Shown here one piece after another: positions 1 to 7,214 of a DNA stretch of 16,987 nt. Origin of the DNA: Bacteroidales bacterium UBA5342 (GTDB taxonomy: Bacteria > Bacteroidota > Bacteroidia > Bacteroidales > UBA5342); contig DHQI01000046.1 in the NCBI GenBank assembly GCA_002408065.1, forward strand, positions 832 to 17,818, read 5' to 3'. The position numbers were made by a program, and so were the translations under genes. Under the pieces are notes generated by a model. That model ran no database searches, was not told the DNA's origin, and saw only the letters and a program-made list of their open reading frames with translations. Positions within the stretch are counted from its first letter, which is position 1, and the number at the start of each line of letters is the position of its first letter.

Positions 1-1038
1 GACCGTATGATGGTAGCCAATGCTACAGGTTGTTCTTCAATCTATGGTGGTTCTGCGCCTTCTACACCTTACTGTAAAAACGCTGAAGGTAAAGGGGTAG
101 CTTGGGCTAACTCACTATTCGAAGATAACGCTGAGTATGCTCTTGGTATGGCCAAAGGTGTACGTCATATGCGTGATCGTGTAGAGCGTTTGATGAAAGA
201 AAATATGGATGCTGTATCAGCTGATACTAAAGCGGTATTCGAAGCGTGGATTGCAGCTAAAGAAGATGGCGAAGAAAGCCGCATTGCTTCTAAAGCATTG
301 ATTGCTGCTCTTCCAAATGAAACAGCTCCTGTAGCTAAAGAAATTGCTGAACTAGAGCAATATTTCATCAAGAAGTCTGTATGGGCATTTGGTGGTGACG
401 GATGGGCTTATGATATCGGTTACGGTGGTTTGGATCACGTATTAGCTTCTGGCGAAGATGTGAACATCTTGGTAATGGATACTGAGGTTTACTCTAACAC
501 TGGTGGTCAGTCGTCTAAATCTACTCCGGTAGGTGCGGTAGCTAAGTTTGCTGCTTCTGGTAAGCGTATCCGCAAAAAAGACCTTGGTCTTATGGCTACG
601 ACTTACGGTTACGTTTACGTAGCACAAGTAGCGATGGGAGCTAACCAAGCACAGTACTTCAAAGCATTGAAAGAAGCTGAAGCTTATCCGGGACCATCTC
701 TTATTATTGCTTACTCTCCTTGTATCAACCACGGTTTACGTAAAGGTATGGGACAGTCGCAGCAAGAAACTAAAGATGCGGTAGCTTGCGGTTACTGGCA
801 CAACTGGCGTTTCGATCCACGTCTTGAAGACGCTGGTAAGAACCCGTTTATTTTGGATAGCAAAGAACCGGACTGGAGCAAATTCCAAGACTTCTTGAAA
901 GGTGAGGTACGTTATACTTCATTGATGAAATCATTCCCGGAACAAGCAAAAGAGTTATTTGTTGCTGCTGAGGAGAATGCGAAATGGCGCTTGGCTGGTT
1001 ACAAACGTATGGCTGCTCAAGATTACTCTGCGGAGTAA
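1..1038 (+). CDS. nifJ: Pyruvate:ferredoxin (flavodoxin) oxidoreductase, C-terminal part (5' end outside window)
   Basis: This is the last 345 residues of a single-chain PFOR, normally about 1,170-1,200 residues; the frame is open through base 1, so the gene starts upstream. The enzyme converts pyruvate plus CoA to acetyl-CoA and CO2 and reduces ferredoxin or flavodoxin in the cytoplasm. Visible family marks are the ATGCSSIYGGSAPSTPY segment at residues 8-24, the TPP-binding GDGWAYDIG stretch (bases about 391-420) with the following EVYSNTGGQ, and the SPCINHG motif (about 715-735). In the family, the Cys of TGCSS and the Cys of SPCINHG ligate the proximal [4Fe-4S] cluster. The other two ligands would lie just upstream of the window. 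The ending KRMAAQDYSAE is followed by a strong terminator. Identity is very secure. Whether the physiological partner is ferredoxin or flavodoxin cannot be read here. Confidence 0.96.
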   Translation, partial: DRMMVANATGCSSIYGGSAPSTPYCKNAEGKGVAWANSLFEDNAEYALGMAKGVRHMRDRVERLMKENMDAVSADTKAVFEAWIAAKEDGEESRIASKALIAALPNETAPVAKEIAELEQYFIKKSVWAFGGDGWAYDIGYGGLDHVLASGEDVNILVMDTEVYSNTGGQSSKSTPVGAVAKFAASGKRIRKKDLGLMATTYGYVYVAQVAMGANQAQYFKALKEAEAYPGPSLIIAYSPCINHGLRKGMGQSQQETKDAVACGYWHNWRFDPRLEDAGKNPFILDSKEPDWSKFQDFLKGEVRYTSLMKSFPEQAKELFVAAEENAKWRLAGYKRMAAQDYSAE

Positions 1039-1062
1039 GAGTCGCCTTTTAGGTTTAATAAT

Positions 1063-1095
1063 AAAAAGGGTTGCGCTACGGCGTGACCCTTTTTT
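1063..1095 (+). terminator. Rho-independent terminator of the PFOR gene with UACG tetraloop
   Basis: A 14-bp stem (arms AAAAAGGGTTGCGC and GCGTGACCCTTTTT, two G-U pairs) closes on the loop TACG with a C-G closing pair, which makes it a UNCG-class tetraloop. A run of six T follows. It starts 24 bases after the PFOR stop codon. Confidence 0.92.
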
Positions 1096-1096
1096 G

Positions 1097-1136
1097 CTTT
1101 TACCCGGCTTTTACCCGGGGCGCGACTCAGAGTCGC
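1097..1136. repeat. Short duplication plus GCGACTC/GAGTCGC palindrome after the terminator
   Basis: The 11-mer CTTTTACCCGG occurs twice head to tail (1097-1107 and 1108-1118). It is followed by a perfect 7-bp dyad, GCGACTC (1122-1128) and GAGTCGC (1130-1136), around a single A. A further GAGTCGC lies at 1039-1045, right after the PFOR stop. No function can be assigned. It may be remnant intergenic repeat material. Confidence 0.55.
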
Positions 1137-1240
1137 ACTCCGGATAAAACTCATATTTTCACCATTTCTGTCAGTCCGAAATATTTGGCTCAATTGTTGA
1201 ACAAGTAAGCACTGTTATTAACCTTAATAAAAAATTAAAA

Positions 1241-1816
1241 ATGAAAAAATCAGCAATTATTGGAATTGTAGTGGGTGTTTTGCTCCTTATGTTTATCGGA
1301 CGTGGAGTAGGCGCTTATAATGGTCTTGTAAGTATGGAAGAAGGTGTAGATGCTCAATGGTCACAAGTAGAAAATGTGTATCAGCGTCGTATGGATCTGA
1401 TTCCAAATTTAGTGAACACTGTGAAAGGATATGCCGCACACGAGCAGGAAACACTTCAGGCTGTAGTAGAGGCGCGTGCAAAGGCCACACAGACCAATGT
1501 AGATGGTGATAATATTGCCCAATATCAAGAGAATCAGGCGGCATTAAGCTCTGCTTTGAGTAAACTCATGGTGGTGGTAGAAAAGTATCCAGATCTCAAA
1601 GCTAACCAGAATTTTATGCAACTGCAAAGCCAGCTGGAAGGTACAGAGAACCGCATAGCTACCGAGCGTCGTCGTTACAACGAAGTATGTAAAACGTACA
1701 ATGCAAGCATTCGCAAATTCCCTACGGTTGTCATCGCGAATATGTCAGGCTTCGATAAAAAAGAATATTTCGAGGCTGACAAAGCGGCAGAAAAAGCCCC
1801 GGAGGTTAATTTTTAA
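1241..1816 (+). CDS. lemA: LemA family membrane protein
   Basis: This 191-residue protein is of typical length for the LemA family. An N-terminal membrane segment (about residues 5-25, AIIGIVVGVLLLMFIG) is followed by a helical domain. Family motifs are YNGLVSMEEGVDAQW (26-40), YQRRMDLIPNLVNTVKGYA (about 48-66), YPDLKAN (about 115-121) and the highly conserved QLEGTENRIA. The C-terminal part is predicted to lie outside the cytoplasm on a single anchor. The molecular function of LemA proteins is not established. The gene is followed by two TPM-domain genes on the same strand, a grouping common in Bacteroidota that suggests a joint envelope role (inference). The ATG is preceded by an A-rich leader rather than a Shine-Dalgarno sequence, as is usual in this phylum. 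The family call is very secure. Confidence 0.95.
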   Translation: MKKSAIIGIVVGVLLLMFIGRGVGAYNGLVSMEEGVDAQWSQVENVYQRRMDLIPNLVNTVKGYAAHEQETLQAVVEARAKATQTNVDGDNIAQYQENQAALSSALSKLMVVVEKYPDLKANQNFMQLQSQLEGTENRIATERRRYNEVCKTYNASIRKFPTVVIANMSGFDKKEYFEADKAAEKAPEVNF

Positions 1817-1817
1817 G

Positions 1818-1857
1818 GTAGCTGGGTAGCAAGATAGCAAGTTAACAAGGTAACAGG
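1818..1857. repeat. Imperfect 8-bp tandem repeat (about GTAGCAAG) after lemA
   Basis: Five octamers follow in register from 1818: GTAGCTGG, GTAGCAAG, ATAGCAAG, TTAACAAG, GTAACAGG. A run of seven G follows (1856-1862). The array starts 2 bases after the lemA stop. No ORF or hairpin accounts for it. Confidence 0.6.
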
Positions 1858-1920
1858 GGGGGCAGGTGCAAGTTCATTGTTGATAAGAAGTCTAAGATGA
1901 TTTTACAGTGCCGGGACATT

Positions 1921-1960
1921 TAACTTTAGGCACTTTAGCTCACTTTAGACACTTTTAACT
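1921..1960. repeat. Imperfect 9-10-bp tandem repeat with ACTTTAG core
   Basis: The core ACTTTAG occurs at 1923-1929, 1932-1938 and 1942-1948, and a degenerate copy, ACTTTTAAC, starts at 1951. The period is 9-10 bp, close to one helical turn. It lies in the 216-bp lemA to TPM gap, about 75 bp before the next start codon. No gene, tRNA or clear promoter was seen in the rest of this gap. Confidence 0.55.
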
Positions 1961-2032
1961 TGAGATAGATGCAGCTACAATGATGAGATATAACAAACTG
2001 CTTTTCTTTTACAAATCTTAAAAACTTAGAGT

Positions 2033-2470
2033 ATGAATGCAAGAAATTTTTTTACAAAAGAACAGCAGCAACAAATCGTTGAAGCGATCAAGGCTGCTGA
2101 GAATAAAACCTCCGGTGAGATACGGGTGCATTTGGAAAACAAATGCAAAGGCGAGGCACTGGATCGTGCGGCTAATCTTTTTGCACAACTTGGGATGCAT
2201 AAAACGGAGCTACGCAACGGCGTATTGATCTATTTAGCTGTAGATGATCGTAAATTCTGCATTATTGGAGATGCCGGTATTAACAAGAAAGTAGCTGCTG
2301 ATTTCTGGGAAGATATTACAGCAAATACCGTCAGTCTGTTTAAGGAGGGCAAATTTGCTGAAGGAATGATTTCAGCCATTGCGCAAAGCGGCGAAGAGCT
2401 CAAAGCGGATTTCCCCGTAGCAGAGGATGATGTGAATGAGTTGTCGGACGAGATTTCTTTCGGAAACTAA
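2033..2470 (+). CDS. TPM domain-containing protein, short cytoplasmic-type version
   Basis: This 145-residue protein belongs to the TPM family (TLP18.3/Psb32/MOLO-1, formerly DUF477). The N-terminal FFTKEQQQQIVEAIKAAENKTSGEIRVHLE (about residues 6-35) is the usual TPM opening. The core NGVLIYLAVDDRKFCIIGDAGINKKV (about 62-88) and FKEGKFAEGM (about 103-112) continue the fold. No signal peptide and no membrane segment are visible, and the C-terminus is acidic. TPM domains occur in envelope and photosystem-repair proteins, and the bacterial role is not settled. It lies between lemA and a secreted TPM protein, so it is probably part of the same transcription unit, although the 216-bp gap before it leaves room for an own promoter. 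Confidence 0.88.
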   Translation: MNARNFFTKEQQQQIVEAIKAAENKTSGEIRVHLENKCKGEALDRAANLFAQLGMHKTELRNGVLIYLAVDDRKFCIIGDAGINKKVAADFWEDITANTVSLFKEGKFAEGMISAIAQSGEELKADFPVAEDDVNELSDEISFGN

Positions 2471-2544
2471 TAAATGATCATCAGATTTAGATGGGAAGTC
2501 TTTTGTCTTTCTTCTTTTAATCTAGTGTCTAATTTAAAAATATT

Positions 2545-3315
2545 ATGAAAAAAAATATCATATCCCTTTTAATGGTTCTGACACTGGCCACTTCGGCCTT
2601 TGCCATTCCACAAAAGCCGAAACAAGAACGCTTGGTCAATGATTTTGCCCAAGTGCTAAGCGGTAATGAAGAGCGTGCTTTAGAGCAAAAGCTGGTGCGT
2701 TTCGATAGTCAGACTTCCACACAAATTGCCTTTGTATCGGTTAAAGATTTAGAAGGCTTGAGTGCGATTGAAATGGCGATCCGTATAATGGAGGAGTGGG
2801 GAGTGGGAGGTTCAAAAGATAACGGTATGGTCATTGTCTTTAAGCCCAAAACAGCCAGCTCTAACGGGCAGATAGCCATCACTACGGGTTACGGTGTAGA
2901 GCATTTAGTGACCGATGCTTTGGCTAAGCAGGTGATCGAATATGACTTTATTCCATCTTTTCGTCAAGGTGATATCTTTGGTGGCTTAGATAAAGGAACA
3001 GATGTATTGATGTCATTGACCACAGGTGAGTTTACAGGGCAGCAGTATCTGGATAAACATCAGAGTGGAGGTTCTGGTATTGGAGGCTTCTTCACATTGT
3101 TCGTGTTATTTTTGATCTTTTCCGGTTTTGGCCGTTCGCGCCGTGTGGGTGGCTTTGGCTCCCGTGGTAGTTCTTTGCCTTTCTGGCTACTGATGGGGAT
3201 GGGCGGTGGCTCGCGCGGTGGTAGTTCCTTTGGTAATTTTAGCTCCGGAGGTGGTTCGTTTGGCGGCTTCGGTGGTGGAATGGGCGGTGGAGGCGGTGCC
3301 TCGGGTAGCTGGTAG
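2545..3315 (+). CDS. Secreted, membrane-anchored TPM domain protein with Gly-rich tail (YgcG-like)
   Basis: The 256 residues begin with a signal peptide (MKKNIISLLMVLTLATSAFA, cleavage after about residue 20). A TPM domain follows at about 25-165 (RLVNDFAQVLSGNEERALEQ, QIAFVSVKDLEG, NGMVIVFKPK, ITTGYGVEHLVTDALAKQVI). There is a hydrophobic segment at about 177-196 (GIGGFFTLFVLFLIFSGFG). The tail is rich in Gly, Ser and Phe and ends in GGASGSW, as is typical of YgcG-type TPM proteins. The TPM domain is therefore expected outside the cytoplasmic membrane (inference). It is the third gene of the lemA-TPM-TPM cluster and is followed by a terminator. The last codons, GGT AGC TGG TAG, coincide with a nonamer also found at the ends of two other genes in the window. 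The function is not established. Confidence 0.9.
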   Translation: MKKNIISLLMVLTLATSAFAIPQKPKQERLVNDFAQVLSGNEERALEQKLVRFDSQTSTQIAFVSVKDLEGLSAIEMAIRIMEEWGVGGSKDNGMVIVFKPKTASSNGQIAITTGYGVEHLVTDALAKQVIEYDFIPSFRQGDIFGGLDKGTDVLMSLTTGEFTGQQYLDKHQSGGSGIGGFFTLFVLFLIFSGFGRSRRVGGFGSRGSSLPFWLLMGMGGGSRGGSSFGNFSSGGGSFGGFGGGMGGGGGASGSW

Positions 3316-3366
3316 CCGAAAAGTTAGTAAGGGGGCGTGCTTTCTTTGTTTAAGAAATAGAACTTG

Positions 3367-3396
3367 AGCTCTGTAGTGATGCTATGGGGCTTTTTT
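3367..3396 (+). terminator. Probable terminator of the lemA-TPM-TPM unit
   Basis: A 10-bp stem (AGCTCTGTAG with CTATGGGGCT, three G-U pairs) encloses loop TGATG and ends in six T. It lies in the convergent gap 3316-3458. On the opposite strand the hairpin is not followed by a T run, so it serves the plus-strand genes only. Confidence 0.7.
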
Positions 3397-3458
3397 ATTG
3401 CCAAAGTGATGGGTTTGTTCAATATGCTTAATAAGATTGGAGCCTTGGACTTATCTTG

Positions 3459-4082
3459 TTAAAATTCCCATACAGAACCAATCACATGGTTGAAAAGCAC
3501 TGTTTTATAGCCGGAGGATATTTCTGTTTTGTAGTACAGGTCAAGCTTTAGGTCTCCTAATTCAAGCGCTGATCCTAAGGTGAGGCGTATCTGGTTTGAG
3601 TCTTCTTGTTTACCGTCAACTACATAGATAAATTCTACTGCTGAGTATGGAGTTGTGCGTTTGTTAAGGCCCACTACATATTTTATTCTGTTTCTGATGG
3701 CGTAGGTCGATTTGTCCCAATCTTTGTACGTATGTTGTAGGCGGAAGCGATTTCTTAGCTTACCATTACCGATCTCTATATCTGGTCTGTAAGAAAAATC
3801 CAGCGTTGTTCTATAGTTGTTATTATCCCAATCATTCGTAGCGAAAGCATATCTATTGGTCAGTTTTAATCTATACTGTTTAGACCATTTGTAAGTGTAG
3901 TCAAACTCTATGAGCATGCGATGGTTCATTTCATTTTCGAAGGAAGTGCGCCATTCTGCCGAAGTGTTAAGGTAATGTTTGTTGCTTAGCTTTGATTCGA
4001 AGCTAGCAGCCGTGCGTAGCTCTTGTGCGTAAGTGTTACAGGTCAGAATTATAAATGCGATATGTAATAAGTGTTTTTTCAT
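3459..4082 (-). CDS. DUF2490 family outer-membrane beta-barrel protein
   Basis: The 207 residues begin with a signal peptide (MKKHLLHIAFIILTCNTYAQ, cut after about residue 19). The rest alternates amphipathic beta-strands rich in Tyr, Arg and Trp (EWRTSFENEMNHRMLIEFDYTYKW, RLKLTNRYAFATNDWDNNNYRTTLDFSYRP, KLRNRFRLQHTYKDW) and ends in Phe, as outer-membrane barrels do. The pattern matches DUF2490, whose role is unknown. The ATG follows the TAA of the CotH-type gene with no spacing at all (TAA then ATG), so the two are almost certainly co-transcribed and translationally coupled. It is the last gene of the minus-strand operon that starts at 6945. No clear T-rich hairpin terminator for this strand was seen in the 143 bp downstream. 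Confidence 0.85.
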   Translation of the reverse strand: MKKHLLHIAFIILTCNTYAQELRTAASFESKLSNKHYLNTSAEWRTSFENEMNHRMLIEFDYTYKWSKQYRLKLTNRYAFATNDWDNNNYRTTLDFSYRPDIEIGNGKLRNRFRLQHTYKDWDKSTYAIRNRIKYVVGLNKRTTPYSAVEFIYVVDGKQEDSNQIRLTLGSALELGDLKLDLYYKTEISSGYKTVLFNHVIGSVWEF

Positions 4083-6365
4083 TTATTGTATGACAAGTAA
4101 TTTCTTGGTGTAAACAAAACCATTAACGTTTATTTGTGCTATATACATCCCTGGTTCTAAGTTTATAGGTGATGATATGTGACTTGTGGAGGTGTGGTTT
4201 TGATGTAATACTTGCTGTCCTGAAATAGATATAATTTTAAGTTCAAGATGATCAACCTCATCATAAAATTCAATATTAAGCAGATTTTTAACCGGGTTAG
4301 GGTATATTTCAAATGGTATGAAAGCCGGCTGGTCTAATTGTTTGAAAACCTCCACAGGACGTTGAATCGCAAATTCATAGAGTGCCTCTACGTTGTCTTG
4401 CCATTTGACAATGTCGGTGGGGTTATCCCATCGGTAAATGTGAAGAGGCATGATAGCTTCATAAGCCGAATAAAATGAGTCAATGTGGTTAATGATGTTT
4501 TGACTTGAAAATGTATGACTCATTAGTTCGTTGTAGCGTGTGCTGAATCTTCTGTTAAAAGATTCATTCCTCAAGAGTTTTGAGAATATTAATGTAGACC
4601 AATAGGGTTTTGTATTGTCGCCTTCTGTTGCCGTTCTAAATTCGGAAAGATAATCGAGTCTTATGTTGTGCATAGACCCATCCAGATCATAAAAGATAGG
4701 CCGCCATAGTGATCCTTCTTCATAGGATTTCCAGAAGAAAACATTGTTGTCGATAAAATCCACATTGGCCAAAAAGAGTTCTGATATCAGATAATCAATG
4801 AAGGCATTTATATCAATCATTAGTGAAATTTCACCATAAAATGTGGGCGATGAGGGATCGGACAGATGGAGAAATTTCACCAGTTCGTAGTAAGCATCAA
4901 TTGTTCCATTATTAAGTTCTACACCTCCAAACACGTCAACTTCCAGCTCGTTGATATAATCAAAGCTACCTGTATAGGTTCTGGTGTATTTAATGATGTC
5001 GAATGAGTCTATCGGAAGCTGATAATTGTTTTCTATATAGGTGTCATTTATTCGCTCGCGAAGATTATATCCTCCCCAATACTCCCCATCTAAAAAAACT
5101 AATACAAGTTCCGAAGCAGAGTAATCTATGTCCAGATCTTCAATCAAATGCTGACACATCTCAGCTTTGAACATTGTGCCAGTCCAGTCGCGCAATCCTT
5201 TGATTATTAATTCTTGGAATTCGTTGAGATGTGGTTTTTGAGAGAAAAAAGGGTAGGAAAAGCTCGTGTCGCCATACTCCTCACGGGCATACAGCTTAAA
5301 TGATTTTTGTGGTGCTGAGCGTGATCCTGCGCCATGTATACGAATGCCTGCATCCTGTTTTATGATGGTTTGCAATGAGCTATTAAATACTTCTATGTGT
5401 GCTTCACGTTCCCAGGCTTTGCCTCTGTTTAAGTAGTTTGGAGATATGTATATCCCTTCTTCTTCGTCGAAAAGATGGTCGGGATCAGTGATGATAGAAA
5501 TGATGGGCAGATTTTCGGTAAAGTTGTTATCCCCTATAAAATAAATGTTGGAGATCTCATTGCTGGCGGGGCAGCCATAGCTAAAAACTTGTGCTCTTAA
5601 TACTTGAGCTTTGGGAATGTCGTTGCCTGGATCGGCAATGTCACGGTCGTAATTAGCAATGCGGTTTTCTGCTGCTGATAAATCAGAAAGAAAGAGCTCA
5701 TGAGTGTACAATAGCTCGTCATAATCCACCTCTTTGCCATCAAGCGTGTAGCGTATCTCGTTGTTTTGGTTTTGGTGTTGCAGCTCAATACTTATTGTAC
5801 TGTCATAAAAACCACTAGGCAGATTGACCATTAATGTGTCGTACTGATAGTTGACGTATACCGTGTCAGCATTGTTATTGCTTCTTGAAGGGCTAGGTTT
5901 TGTGACATGAAAAGCAGCACCATCCGGCCAGCGTGAAAGAGAGTGGTCAGGTGGTACACATTGTGGTACTACCTGGTCTATGAGTTCATGTTTGTTGGAA
6001 AATAAATATACAGTATCCTCTAAAACGGAGAGTTTAAACGGCGCATGCCACTCTTTCGGGGTGCTATTAAGTCCACTACAAAAGATGCTGAGGTAGGCGC
6101 CTGGTAGCAGAATTTGTTTCCCGAAGACTAAACTATCATTGTCGTTTAGGCCGTCTTTTAAGATATAGCCTTTCAGGTCAATGCTCTCGCTGCTATTGTT
6201 GTAGAGTTCTACCCAGTCGTAATATTCTCCGTCTAAACTCTGTAGGGATGTTTCGTTTTTATACTGTACTTCGTTAATGACAACGGTTTGTGCTGTTATC
6301 GACTGAAATACAGAGAAAAATATCGTGACTAATAGTATGTTTGTCCGGGAACTATTAGTTTTCAT
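4083..6365 (-). CDS. T9SS-exported CotH kinase family protein with lamin-tail domain
   Basis: About 760 residues, in order: signal peptide (about 1-26, ending SITAQ); lamin-tail/LTD domain (about 28-133, INEVQYKN and DWVELYNNS); chitobiase/hexosaminidase-C-like beta domain (about 183-278, IRYTLDGKE); CotH kinase region (about 320-655) with IRIHGAGSRSAPQKSFKLY, LIIKGLRDW, YWGGYNLRERI and IFYDLDGSMHN; and a T9SS type A sorting domain (about 685-760, IYPNPVKNLLNIEF to YTKKLLV). CotH proteins are atypical extracellular protein kinases known from Bacillus spore coats. Here the product should reach the outer surface through the type IX system. The Lys of APQKSFK and the Asp residues of YDLDG are likely nucleotide/metal-site residues (inference). 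The first ATG (6365) is chosen; a GTG at 6371 would add two residues. Either start overlaps the upstream stop at 6355, indicating coupling. Confidence 0.9.
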   Translation of the reverse strand: MKTNSSRTNILLVTIFFSVFQSITAQTVVINEVQYKNETSLQSLDGEYYDWVELYNNSSESIDLKGYILKDGLNDNDSLVFGKQILLPGAYLSIFCSGLNSTPKEWHAPFKLSVLEDTVYLFSNKHELIDQVVPQCVPPDHSLSRWPDGAAFHVTKPSPSRSNNNADTVYVNYQYDTLMVNLPSGFYDSTISIELQHQNQNNEIRYTLDGKEVDYDELLYTHELFLSDLSAAENRIANYDRDIADPGNDIPKAQVLRAQVFSYGCPASNEISNIYFIGDNNFTENLPIISIITDPDHLFDEEEGIYISPNYLNRGKAWEREAHIEVFNSSLQTIIKQDAGIRIHGAGSRSAPQKSFKLYAREEYGDTSFSYPFFSQKPHLNEFQELIIKGLRDWTGTMFKAEMCQHLIEDLDIDYSASELVLVFLDGEYWGGYNLRERINDTYIENNYQLPIDSFDIIKYTRTYTGSFDYINELEVDVFGGVELNNGTIDAYYELVKFLHLSDPSSPTFYGEISLMIDINAFIDYLISELFLANVDFIDNNVFFWKSYEEGSLWRPIFYDLDGSMHNIRLDYLSEFRTATEGDNTKPYWSTLIFSKLLRNESFNRRFSTRYNELMSHTFSSQNIINHIDSFYSAYEAIMPLHIYRWDNPTDIVKWQDNVEALYEFAIQRPVEVFKQLDQPAFIPFEIYPNPVKNLLNIEFYDEVDHLELKIISISGQQVLHQNHTSTSHISSPINLEPGMYIAQINVNGFVYTKKLLVIQ

Positions 6366-6945
6366 TTTCACGGTAATTTAAAACTATACCAAGGCTAAAT
6401 TCAAAGAAAGAATAATCTAATGACTCGGTATAGGTCGTGCTGTTGTAGCTTTGGTAATCGAGTCTGGCATTTTGGTATTTATAACTCAATTCGGTAGATA
6501 ATCCAATTTTATCGTTAATAGGAAAAGTACGCCCAACACCGCATTTAAAATACACACCACCCTTCAAGTTGTAATCCTCCAAGCGGTTTATGGCTTTAGA
6601 GTGGGCTAATGCATAGCCTATCTGTGTGCGGATGTATTTTTCACTGTCTTTTTTTGTTCTTAGGGCTAAAAAGTTTACGTAAATAGGCGTGAAATTTTCA
6701 TCATCCAGCCTCATATAGCTGACTCCCATACCTGCATTGATATGTTTGTTTAGCTTGTAGTTGTGTGTGTAATTTATTGCATATCCCGGCCTGAAGAGGA
6801 AATTGGAATTATAAACCTGTGCACCGAAGGCGTATGAACCGCTCAGCTCACTTCTAAAATGAGGTGTACCGTTCTGGGCCAGTAAATCGCCACCGATAAT
6901 GACGATGAAAAATGCTATGCTATATAGAAATCTGTGTTGTTTCAC
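6355..6945 (-). CDS. Predicted outer-membrane beta-barrel protein, first gene of surface operon
   Basis: The 196 residues carry a signal peptide (MKQHRFLYSIAFFIVIIGGDLLAQ, cut after about residue 22). A series of aromatic amphipathic strands follows (FRPGYAINYTHNYKLNKHINAGMGVSYMRL, TQIGYALAHSKA, LSTELSYKYQNARLDY, YSFFEFSLGIVLNYRE). This fits a small eight-strand-type porin-like barrel, but no specific family is recognised. Its stop codon overlaps the start of the CotH-type gene by 11 bp, so it heads a three-gene operon: barrel, CotH protein, DUF2490 barrel. It may help anchor or display the secreted CotH protein (inference only). Confidence 0.75.
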   Translation of the reverse strand: MKQHRFLYSIAFFIVIIGGDLLAQNGTPHFRSELSGSYAFGAQVYNSNFLFRPGYAINYTHNYKLNKHINAGMGVSYMRLDDENFTPIYVNFLALRTKKDSEKYIRTQIGYALAHSKAINRLEDYNLKGGVYFKCGVGRTFPINDKIGLSTELSYKYQNARLDYQSYNSTTYTESLDYSFFEFSLGIVLNYRENEN

Positions 6946-7026
6946 TCTTCCTAAGTTGTTTTTATTTCTTGTTTTGATGGTCGACTAAATTAATACATTT
7001 ATTATTAGAAAATTGAAAAAGGTTTG

Positions 7027-7034
7027 CAAAATTA
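7027..7034 (-). promoter_or_regulatory. Possible -7 element for the surface operon
   Basis: Read on the minus strand this is TAATTTTG, matching the Bacteroidota TAnnTTTG box and lying 82 bp before the ATG at 6945. No good TTTG appears about 20 bp further upstream. A run of seven C (G on the plus strand, 7062-7068) sits 28-34 bp upstream of the box. Confidence 0.3.
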
Positions 7035-7079
7035 AGAATCGGCACAGAATCTGATAGTAATGGGGGGGATATTTTTTCT

Positions 7080-7128
7080 AAAATGACAAAAATAATGAAT
7101 GGGCTGAGGGCTGGCGTTTTGTCATTTT
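7080..7128. other. Perfect 12-bp inverted repeat with 25-nt loop
   Basis: Arms AAAATGACAAAA (7080-7091) and TTTTGTCATTTT (7117-7128) are exact reverse complements. The loop contains GGGCTGAGGGCTGG. It lies between the manC terminator and the putative operon promoter, in the 269-bp non-coding gap 6946-7214. It could be an operator or a structured element. It is unlikely to be a terminator, because the stem is nearly all A/T. Confidence 0.5.
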
Positions 7129-7150
7129 TAACGAGATGAGCAACATATAG

Positions 7151-7183
7151 AAAAAAGGCAGAACTTCATTTGAAACTCTGCCT
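7151..7183 (-). terminator. Terminator of the mannose-1-phosphate guanylyltransferase gene
   Basis: The arms AGGCAGA (7156-7162) and TCTGCCT (7177-7183) pair. A 2x2 internal loop and then an inner stem TTCA/TGAA around TT complete the hairpin. On the minus strand it ends in six T (A at 7151-7156). It begins 32 bases past the stop codon of the gene. Confidence 0.8.
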
Positions 7184-7214
7184 CTTATTTTTCGGGTATT
7201 AATTATAGAATATC

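Noticed and set aside
442..732. 96-residue minus-strand frame inside the PFOR gene
   Set aside because: It is a shadow of a well-conserved coding region, with no domain and no promoter.
959..1147. Small 62-residue plus-strand frame spanning the PFOR end and terminator
   Set aside because: It overlaps the PFOR C-terminus in another frame and runs through a strong terminator hairpin.
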